A model generated the notes under the pieces. It had not been told where the DNA came from and did not search any database. It saw nothing but the letters and a program-made list of their open reading frames with translations. A stretch of DNA of 6,811 nt from Promethearchaeota archaeon (lineage in GTDB: Archaea > Asgardarchaeota > Lokiarchaeia > Sigynarchaeales > SOKP01). Made by a program: the position numbers and the translations under genes. Where the stretch lies: assembly GCA_016839425.1 (NCBI GenBank), contig JAEOUI010000322.1:1-6811 (forward strand), written 5' to 3'. This document shows positions 1 to 5,271 of this stretch, piece by piece. Within the stretch, counting starts at the first letter, position 1. Each line of letters starts with the position of its first letter.

Positions 1-1
1 A

Positions 2-1363
2 AGGAAAACACCCTTATGGAATGCTTTTTCAGACTTGGGCAAGCGCATCTTTTTACCTGATGGTATATTCTATTGGTCAGGAAGAGCTAAAAAAGAAGCT
101 GACCTTAACGCAACTATCGGTTCTGCTTATGGATATGAAAAAGACTTCATCGATAGTGGCTCTAACGATTGGGTACCTTGCTATTTGGATGCTATAAAGC
201 CGTATTCTAACTTGAGCGTCGATTCATTGGTGCCCTACGCATCTATAGGTGGAGTTCAAGCGATTCGAGAAATATGGAAAGAATGGATCGTGAAAAAATC
301 ACTCTTTGATCCATCTAAAGAAAGGGATAAAACAGACTTATTAGAAAAATACACTTCCATGCCTATAGTAACTCAAGGTGTGACAAATGGAATTTTTCTT
401 TGTTGTTCCTTATTTTTAAATCCAAATGATATTATTATCTCTCCAAATAAAAGGTGGGGTAATTATGACAATATTATAAATAAATTCATTGGAGCTAATA
501 TCAAATCATTCGAATTTTTCGTTGGTCGAGAGTTGAACCTTCAAGGGCTCAAAAATACTATCCTGGAGGTTGCAAAAACCCAAGAAAAAATTGTAATCAT
601 ATTAAACTTTCCTAATAATCCAACTGGATACACTCCCAAACGTGCAGAAATTGAAAATATTGTTAAGACACTTAAAGAAAGTTATGAACAAATAAAGTTG
701 CCAATAATTGTACTCGTAGACGATGCGTACGAACCATATGTATACAACGAAGGAGAAGTGAGTCGGTCTTTATTTTACGATTTAATAGATATTCAAGAAG
801 ATATAATCCCAATAAAATTAGATGGAATTACAAAGGAATTGTTAGTGTATGGTGGCAGAGTAGGATTTGTAACCATCGGATTAAAACCTGCTTGGGTAAA
901 CAATGATAAAGAACTTGATATTCTCAAAGAAGAAATAAACAACAAGCTTGAGGGTATTACTAGAAGCACTATCTCGAATACAAATCACTTTTATCAGGAT
1001 CTAACAATACAAATCTTTCGAGAAAAAGGAATGGATAATATTATTAAAGAGCGAGAAAAGGTCAGGGTACTTTTGGAAGCACGTTATAAAAAAATTAACG
1101 AAGAATTATCTGTTATAAATATTCCAGGTGTATCGATTGATCCTAATTCTGGGGGATTTTTTCTTTTTATGAACTTAGATCCAAACAAAATTAAGGCTTC
1201 CGAATTCGCAGATCACCTATTAAAAAAATACAAAATTGGAATTATCCCCATAGAAAAGTTAAACGATAATATAAATGGGATAAGGATTGCTTATGCGTCA
1301 GTCGATATAACAAAGATTTCCGAATTTGTTGACAGAATTCGCCAGGCTCTTAACGATTTTTAA
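2..1363 (+). CDS. Class I/II PLP-dependent aminotransferase, 5'-truncated by the window edge
   Basis: A fold-type I PLP enzyme expected to move an amino group between an amino acid and a 2-oxo acid in the cytosol; the substrate cannot be read from sequence. Residues are numbered from the TTG at 35. The NFPNNPTGY motif is at 191-199. D229 and Y232 in VDDAY match the cofactor-binding Asp and Tyr of aspartate aminotransferase. K267 in DGITKE is the likely Schiff-base lysine, with R275 eight residues later, the family spacing. R417 in GIRIAYAS is the likely substrate-carboxylate arginine. The TTG at 35 is doubtful as a start: it lies inside a conserved-looking segment (LGKRIFLPDGIFYWS), has no ribosome site, and the frame is open back to base 2, adding RKTPLWNAFSD. 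ATGs at 16 and 21 are out of frame. I infer that the N terminus is missing. A T-tract follows the stop. Fold and cofactor are secure; the specific reaction is unknown. Confidence 0.93.
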   Translation, partial: RKTPLWNAFSDLGKRIFLPDGIFYWSGRAKKEADLNATIGSAYGYEKDFIDSGSNDWVPCYLDAIKPYSNLSVDSLVPYASIGGVQAIREIWKEWIVKKSLFDPSKERDKTDLLEKYTSMPIVTQGVTNGIFLCCSLFLNPNDIIISPNKRWGNYDNIINKFIGANIKSFEFFVGRELNLQGLKNTILEVAKTQEKIVIILNFPNNPTGYTPKRAEIENIVKTLKESYEQIKLPIIVLVDDAYEPYVYNEGEVSRSLFYDLIDIQEDIIPIKLDGITKELLVYGGRVGFVTIGLKPAWVNNDKELDILKEEINNKLEGITRSTISNTNHFYQDLTIQIFREKGMDNIIKEREKVRVLLEARYKKINEELSVINIPGVSIDPNSGGFFLFMNLDPNKIKASEFADHLLKKYKIGIIPIEKLNDNINGIRIAYASVDITKISEFVDRIRQALNDF

Positions 1364-1365
1364 TT

Positions 1366-1379
1366 ACTTTTTCTTTTTA
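1366..1379 (+). terminator. T-tract terminator of the aminotransferase gene
   Basis: A pyrimidine run of two T5 blocks separated by one C begins a few bases after the stop codon at 1363. Archaeal RNA polymerase terminates at such T-runs without needing a hairpin. It separates this gene from the next one, which has its own promoter-like elements. Confidence 0.55.
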
Positions 1380-1484
1380 ATCCATTATATGAGAAATTTT
1401 GAAATTATCAAATCTTATTTGATGAAAAAAAACCTATAACATGTGTTTCACCTACGCTATTAAGAACATTTTTATAGATATTAC

Positions 1485-1492
1485 TTTATAAT
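1485..1492 (+). promoter_or_regulatory. Candidate TATA box for the gelsolin-like gene
   Basis: TTTATAAT fits the archaeal box A consensus. The usual distance of about 25 bases would put the transcript start near 1510-1515, giving a leader of about 20-25 bases before the ATG at 1536. A second TATA-like string (TTTTTATAG, 1469-1477) lies just upstream, so the exact element is uncertain in this AT-rich spacer. Confidence 0.4.
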
Positions 1493-1535
1493 ATTTGTAA
1501 CTTTTAAATTTAAAAAAATCTAAAGTTGATGAAAA

Positions 1536-2525
1536 ATGAAGATTTATTTAGTCGACAAGGGAGAACTCAAGGAAATAGACAAGCTAGTGTTTTCTACGGG
1601 CGACGTGTACTTAATCGACGACGAAAAAACCATTTTCATATGGATTGGAAGCAAATGTAGCGTTGACGAAAAGACAAGTGGAGCCGCTCAAGCTCGAAAA
1701 CTCGATCAAGAGCGGGGGGGTGCAGCTAAAATAATAACGGTCGATCAGAATCAAGAAACTGCCGAGTTCCTCAAGCTTATTGCAAGCAAGGGCGCTATGA
1801 AAATTGTTGAGAAAAATGTTGCCAAGACAATGTTGAAAGATGTAATGACGGGCGATTTTGCTGGTTTTACAGAACATGTGAATGTACTTTATCGGGTTTC
1901 TTCAGAAGAATTTGAAGATATCAACGCAATGAAGATGGTTCAGGTTCCGTTTTCGAAGAATTCGTTAGATTCAGAGGATTGTTTTGTATTAGATATGGGT
2001 ACTGATGTTTTTGTTTGGCAAGGAAGCGCTTGTAATGTAAAGGAAAAGGTGAAAGCTGGTCAATGGGCTAGACAAATTGATGCGGATCGGGCTGGAGAAC
2101 AAAACGAGACGATTTGTGAAGAAGGGGACGATGCAGTGTTTCTTGAAAATTTAAGCAAGGGCGAACATTACAAGGAATCTGATGCCGTTCAACTTTCAGC
2201 GGATTCTGATTTAGAAAAAGAATCAGAAATGGATAAAATTGCCGCCTCCGTTCATAAGGAACACGAGGCCACCATCAGCGATGCGGTATCTGGCACAGCA
2301 GAGTCGAGCGCGTCTTCTGCCGGACCTGGTATTCCTGGATCGTCCGATGGATTACTTACTATTGAAAAAATGGAAGGTCGTCGAAGGTGTCCTAATTGCG
2401 GAAATGAAAACAAGTCGTTAATCCACGAATCTGTTGACAAGGGAAACATCATTCTCGATTATCCGCGCATGTACGGTAAAAAGTACAAGTGTGGTGAATG
2501 TGGTCAGGAGTGGAGAGAAAAATAA
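1536..2525 (+). CDS. Two-repeat gelsolin-like protein with a C-terminal zinc ribbon
   Basis: Probable actin-regulating protein of Asgard type, expected in the cytosol. Gelsolin repeat 1 spans about residues 18-85: GDVYLID at 22-28, then IFIWIG at 33-38 and VDEK at 43-46, then ARKLDQERGG at 53-62. Repeat 2 spans about 115-207: EDCFVLD at 147-153, VFVWQG at 158-163, VKEK at 168-171, ARQIDADRAG at 178-187. In gelsolins the Asp of the GD pair and the Glu of the following DEK-type motif bind type 2 calcium; both are kept in repeat 1 (D23, E45) and similar in repeat 2 (D148, E170). Residues 210-245 form an acidic linker and 248-272 a flexible Ser/Ala/Gly-rich one. The last 45 residues hold C285, C288, C319 and C322, a CPxCG/CxxCG zinc ribbon. 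The ATG at 1536 is chosen because repeat 1 starts soon after. Calcium-dependent severing, capping or sequestering of actin is known for Asgard gelsolins; applying it here is inference. The role of the ribbon is unknown. The gene has its own promoter and terminator signals and appears monocistronic. Confidence 0.92.
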   Translation: MKIYLVDKGELKEIDKLVFSTGDVYLIDDEKTIFIWIGSKCSVDEKTSGAAQARKLDQERGGAAKIITVDQNQETAEFLKLIASKGAMKIVEKNVAKTMLKDVMTGDFAGFTEHVNVLYRVSSEEFEDINAMKMVQVPFSKNSLDSEDCFVLDMGTDVFVWQGSACNVKEKVKAGQWARQIDADRAGEQNETICEEGDDAVFLENLSKGEHYKESDAVQLSADSDLEKESEMDKIAASVHKEHEATISDAVSGTAESSASSAGPGIPGSSDGLLTIEKMEGRRRCPNCGNENKSLIHESVDKGNIILDYPRMYGKKYKCGECGQEWREK

Positions 2526-2539
2526 ACTTATAACTCGTT

Positions 2540-2566
2540 GTTATTTTAATTTTTTACTTTTTATTT
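2540..2566 (+). terminator. T-rich terminator of the gelsolin-like gene
   Basis: T-runs of four, six, five and three bases follow the stop at 2525 in the convergent spacer. No stable hairpin is evident. The other strand shows no comparable T-tract after the coiled-coil gene stop at 2610, so its end signal is not visible. Confidence 0.55.
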
Positions 2567-2609
2567 AAATAGAATGACCAGTTTGGAAAATTTGTAATGG
2601 AAACTACAT

Positions 2610-3830
2610 TTAAGGTTTAAACAAATCCCTACGCAATAATTTTATTTTCTTTTTTAAATCCACGACTTCTTTTTCTTTTTCCTCTAAATTTTTTTCAAGG
2701 ACTAAAGTTTTATCTTTTTGGATTTGAAGATCCGATAATATTTTATCTTCGATTTTTTCTGCTTCGATTATCTTATTTTTCAATTTTATATTGTTTTCCT
2801 TTATTTCGTTTAATTCTTGTTCTTTTTCTTGCAATTGAGCTATATCCATCTCATATTTTGCTACTACTTTCTGAGAATCTGCTATTTTTTCTTCCAAACT
2901 TCTAATTTGTTCTGTATCATTGCCCTCTTTTTGCTTGAGGGATTCAAGTTCGCCAAGCAAGGATTGAATTCGTTCTTCTTTTTTTTCTATCTCCTTTTTT
3001 GCCAAGCTAAAAGTCTCTACCTGTTGCTGCAATCCATTTAGCTTCTGATTTAAAGATTCTATAGTGTTATTTAGCTCAAAAATGTTCTTTTCTTTTTCCG
3101 TGATAATTTCGTCTTTTTTTTCGATTAATAATTCTAACTTATCGTATTTCGATTTCTGGATGGTATCGCTTTCAAGATATTGAATTTGTTCCATTAATTC
3201 TTTTATCTTGAGGTCTTTATCTTCGGAATCTTTCGAACTTGACGATTGCTCTGCCTTGATTTGATCGATTTGGTTTGTCATTACTTGGATGATTTCGTCT
3301 TTTTTTTGTATCGAAATGTTAATTTGTTCAATGTTTTTTGATTGATCGTATAATTGAGAATATAACTGTTCAATTTCTTGGTCTTTTTTTTTAATTAAAT
3401 CGTTTAATTCCTCTAATTTAGATCCTGAAATTTGTGTTCCATTTGGAGTTTCAGATAACCTTTGTACCTCTAATTGTAACTCGTGAATGATTTCTTCTTT
3501 TTCTTGAGAAATATTCTTTTTTAAATTTCTTTCTTTATCAATCTCCTGTCTTAATTCCTCCACTAAGCCTTCTTGTTCATTAATTTGATGGATTAAATCT
3601 TGTTTTTCTCTGTTTAATTGAGCAATGTCCTTATCAGCCTTCTGCTTATCTAAAGAGCTTTGCCGTAATTTTTCTGACAATTCTTTATTATTTGCCTTGA
3701 GGAAATTTAACTGTTCGACGAGGGAACCCGCCTCGTTATCTTCTTCTTCGTCCTCTTTTTCTTCAACCCACCCTAAGGTGGAGAGGGCATCTACGATTGA
3801 TTTATCTTCGTCGTCGCGATCGTCAGGCAT
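2610..3830 (-). CDS. Long coiled-coil protein with acidic head, unknown function
   Basis: No catalytic domain is recognisable. Residues 1-33 form a highly acidic head (DDRDDEDK, then EEKEDEEEDNE) containing a short hydrophobic island, SIVDALSTLGWV, at 11-22 that could be a docking motif. From about 38 to 400 the protein is almost wholly heptad-like, rich in Glu, Lys, Gln, Leu and Ile. Helix breaks are likely at 127-138 (TPNGTQISGS), 195-202 (Ser-rich) and 301-306 (KEGNDT). A short motif, roughly I-x-K-K-D/E-E-I-I, recurs near residues 145, 173, 235 and 280; the first two copies lie exactly 28 residues, or four heptads, apart. The chain ends with a basic tail, LLRRDLFKP. There are no membrane segments and no nucleotide-binding motif, so it is not a full SMC or Rad50 protein. 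The ATG is supported by a strong ribosome binding site. Rod-like scaffold, tether or cytoskeletal partner is inference. It is the last gene of a leftward trio and convergent with the gelsolin-like gene. Confidence 0.9.
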   Translation of the reverse strand: MPDDRDDEDKSIVDALSTLGWVEEKEDEEEDNEAGSLVEQLNFLKANNKELSEKLRQSSLDKQKADKDIAQLNREKQDLIHQINEQEGLVEELRQEIDKERNLKKNISQEKEEIIHELQLEVQRLSETPNGTQISGSKLEELNDLIKKKDQEIEQLYSQLYDQSKNIEQINISIQKKDEIIQVMTNQIDQIKAEQSSSSKDSEDKDLKIKELMEQIQYLESDTIQKSKYDKLELLIEKKDEIITEKEKNIFELNNTIESLNQKLNGLQQQVETFSLAKKEIEKKEERIQSLLGELESLKQKEGNDTEQIRSLEEKIADSQKVVAKYEMDIAQLQEKEQELNEIKENNIKLKNKIIEAEKIEDKILSDLQIQKDKTLVLEKNLEEKEKEVVDLKKKIKLLRRDLFKP

Positions 3831-3838
3831 ATGTAAAA

Positions 3839-3848
3839 GATCACCTTT
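3839..3848 (-). promoter_or_regulatory. Strong Shine-Dalgarno site of the coiled-coil gene
   Basis: Read on the minus strand this is AAAGGTGATC, eight bases before the ATG at 3830. GGTGATC is complementary to the usual prokaryotic 16S rRNA 3' end. It fixes the start codon and is the best ribosome site in the window. Confidence 0.7.
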
Positions 3849-3929
3849 CTTTCTATTAAATTTTTTCTTTCTGTCTCTTGGATTAAATTAGGATAACTTA
3901 AAGTAAGTTTTGAGTTCTCTTTTCTCTCT

Positions 3930-4451
3930 CTAATTTATATTATCATAATCATTCGTAAACACATATTTTCTATCCAAAAAGAACTTTACCGTGTATCCAA
4001 TAACCAAGGCTACGATCATGCTGATCTCAAGTGGACTTCCTATGAAATTTGTCATTATAAATTGAATTCCAATGTTAAGGAGGGTCGTGAGAATGGCGAA
4101 GCCAAAATATTTGAAGAATTCTTGGGAAGTATCTTTAAGATTGCCACCACTCTTTTTGAAAACCACATATTTATCCAAGAAAAATTTTACAATGTAAGTA
4201 ACACCAACAGCAACGATGGATCCTAATAATTCTGCCATATTAATTGGATCAGTCGAACAATAGAGAGCATGGATGAACTCCACATTTCCAAAATTTTTAC
4301 ATATATATGGATATAAAAGGATCTGGTTAGTCTTCTGTATCAAATAATTAAGACCAATCATTAAAAAAGCGAATATTAAATAAATGACGAGTTGCTTTTG
4401 TACTTCTTTTTCTCTCAAAACGCTCCAATTAATCCCTTTTACTTTCGACAT
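3930..4451 (-). CDS. GtrA-like four-helix membrane protein with internal duplication
   Basis: Small integral membrane protein resembling the GtrA family (PF04138), whose members are thought to flip or handle polyprenyl-phosphate-linked sugars during cell-surface glycosylation. Predicted membrane helices are at about 21-40, 70-91, 112-134 and 141-159. The family hallmark near the end of the last helix, a basic-aromatic segment followed by Val-Phe, is seen as VKFFLDRKYVF at 155-165. A near copy, VKFFLDKYVVF, ends helix 2 at 88-98. Helices 1 and 3 are also alike (YLIFAFLMIGLN at 24-35 and YFGFAILTTLLN at 115-126), so the protein reads as two tandem two-helix units. The loop between helices 1 and 2 (41-69) is unusually long and carries C51 and C65. 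The ATG lies 14 bases after the stop of the insertase-like gene, arguing for co-transcription. Family call is good; substrate unknown. It could instead be a GtrA-related protein of other function. Confidence 0.8.
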   Translation of the reverse strand: MSKVKGINWSVLREKEVQKQLVIYLIFAFLMIGLNYLIQKTNQILLYPYICKNFGNVEFIHALYCSTDPINMAELLGSIVAVGVTYIVKFFLDKYVVFKKSGGNLKDTSQEFFKYFGFAILTTLLNIGIQFIMTNFIGSPLEISMIVALVIGYTVKFFLDRKYVFTNDYDNIN

Positions 4452-4465
4452 TGTTGATCAATTAC

Positions 4466-5095
4466 TTATGAGATTTTATTTTTCCACGAATCGCTCGTAT
4501 CATCGTAATTATTATTATCTATCATTTGATCAAATTCTTCAGTGCTAGAGATGTTATTCGGTAATATTGATCCATAAAGATTCATGCGATTCGTTCCTTC
4601 ATTATCTCTTCCCATTATCTGTTTTAAAATCGAAGTCTTCTTGTCTTCCTTCCCTGTAACCTTTAGATATAATTTCTTTACTCCATATAATAATAGAGAC
4701 AATCCTATACCAAACAAGATATAGAGTGCCGCCCAACCACTGCCAAAAAACAGGATTGGAAATGGGAAGATTCCTGATCTATAATTAAAAAACACGAAAT
4801 TATCAAGAATGAAGAATAAAACAAGAAAGACAATGCACCTTCCACAAGCGGGAATTAATTGCTTTTTCATCATTGTCTTCATCAACTGGGAAACTTCTTC
4901 TTGTAATTGCCGCATCATGTACGGATCGTTCATTAATTGAGCGTTATTGATTCTTTCTTGTAGGTTCTTAGTTTTTTCTCTAAATTCACTTAATTTTTCG
5001 GGATTTTGACCAATGAGTTTATTGAGAATCTTATTGAATAAAAAAAACCCTAAAGTAATAAGGAAAACTGCGAGTATTATCAATTCGTTTGCCAA
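4466..5095 (-). CDS. EMC3/TMCO1-type (DUF106) archaeal membrane insertase homologue
   Basis: Member of the Oxa1/YidC/Get1/EMC3/TMCO1 superfamily, which inserts membrane proteins with short translocated segments, probably together with the ribosome. The layout is the family's: helix 1 at 4-22, a cytosolic coiled-coil hairpin at about 31-78 (NPEKLSEFREKTKNLQERIN, then a break at MNDPYMM, then RQLQEEVSQLMKTMMKKQL), helix 2 at about 80-101 and helix 3 at about 118-143. The post-hairpin segment MKKQLIP leading into helix 2, and GWAALYILFGIGLSLLLY in helix 3, fit DUF106 proteins. A hydrophilic Asn/Asp-rich tail follows (146-209), likely cytosolic. C84 and C87 form a CxxC at the start of helix 2, which I do not know as a family feature. 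The start is TTG: a stop codon lies two codons upstream and the first internal Met (55) would delete helix 1. It heads a leftward gene cluster and is divergent from the methyltransferase gene. Confidence 0.85.
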   Translation of the reverse strand: MANELIILAVFLITLGFFLFNKILNKLIGQNPEKLSEFREKTKNLQERINNAQLMNDPYMMRQLQEEVSQLMKTMMKKQLIPACGRCIVFLVLFFILDNFVFFNYRSGIFPFPILFFGSGWAALYILFGIGLSLLLYGVKKLYLKVTGKEDKKTSILKQIMGRDNEGTNRMNLYGSILPNNISSTEEFDQMIDNNNYDDTSDSWKNKIS

Positions 5096-5102
5096 GCTTT
5101 AT

Positions 5103-5109
5103 ACACCAG
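5103..5109 (-). promoter_or_regulatory. Weak Shine-Dalgarno-like site supporting the TTG start at 5095
   Basis: The minus strand reads CTGGTGTA here; the GGTG core ends eight bases before the TTG. It resembles the GGTGATC site of the coiled-coil gene but is shorter. Together with the upstream in-frame stop it supports the rare start codon. Confidence 0.4.
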
Positions 5110-5203
5110 ATTAGAAAATCTTGAATGAAATTAAAATTTTTCTTTACTTCTATTGAAGTTTAATGTTATTATGATTTTTTTTCTGTATCTCTAAATAGTA
5201 CAG

Positions 5204-5211
5204 TTTAAATA
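5204..5211 (+). promoter_or_regulatory. Candidate TATA box for the methyltransferase gene
   Basis: TTTAAATA matches the archaeal box A consensus and lies in the 176-base divergent spacer (5096-5271). It predicts transcription starting near 5235 and a leader of about 35 bases. GTTATAAT at 5226-5233 is an alternative that would give a shorter leader. No equally clear box was found for the leftward insertase gene, although a promoter must lie in this spacer if it heads a transcript. Confidence 0.4.
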
Positions 5212-5236
5212 CTAGGGGAACTAAGGTTATAATCAA

Positions 5237-5260
5237 AAAATTTGATTTAATACAAATTTT
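5237..5260 (+). repeat. Perfect 8-base inverted repeat before the methyltransferase gene
   Basis: AAAATTTG and CAAATTTT are exact reverse complements separated by eight bases. The element ends immediately before the purine-rich ribosome site of the gene. The geometry suits a dimeric repressor operator at the predicted transcript start, or a weak hairpin in the leader. The arms are mostly A and T, so chance is a real possibility. Confidence 0.45.
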
Positions 5261-5267
5261 AGGGGAT
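5261..5267 (+). promoter_or_regulatory. Ribosome binding site of the methyltransferase gene
   Basis: AGGGGAT lies four bases before the TTG at 5272. It supports that TTG over the first internal ATG (Met36), as do the family-like residues that precede Met36. Confidence 0.5.
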
Positions 5268-5271
5268 ATAG

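Noticed and set aside
1364..1535. Possible small gene or riboswitch in the spacer before the gelsolin-like gene
   Set aside because: The spacer is AT-rich with frequent stops, no extended pairing and no conserved aptamer pattern; only a terminator and TATA-like elements are supported.
1611..1877. Minus-strand open frame of 88 codons inside the gelsolin-like gene
   Set aside because: It lies entirely opposite gelsolin repeat 1, whose motifs are unmistakable; its translation has no recognisable domain and no ribosome site.
2239..2452. Short open frames on both strands over the linker and zinc-ribbon region
   Set aside because: They overlap the coding frame of the gelsolin-like protein and arise from its less AT-rich linker, which has few stop codons; no protein-like pattern.
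2817..3041. Plus-strand frame rich in Phe and Leu that looks like membrane segments
   Set aside because: It is the antisense of Glu/Lys-rich coiled-coil coding sequence, which reads as Phe/Leu on the other strand.
2610..3830. SMC, Rad50 or myosin-like protein
   Set aside because: The coiled coil gives superficial similarity, but there is no Walker A, Walker B or signature motif and no head domain; the likeness is compositional.
3625..3891. Plus-strand Ser-rich frame of 88 codons
   Set aside because: Antisense of the acidic head of the coiled-coil protein; the serine run mirrors the Asp/Glu codons. The minus-strand gene has a strong ribosome site.
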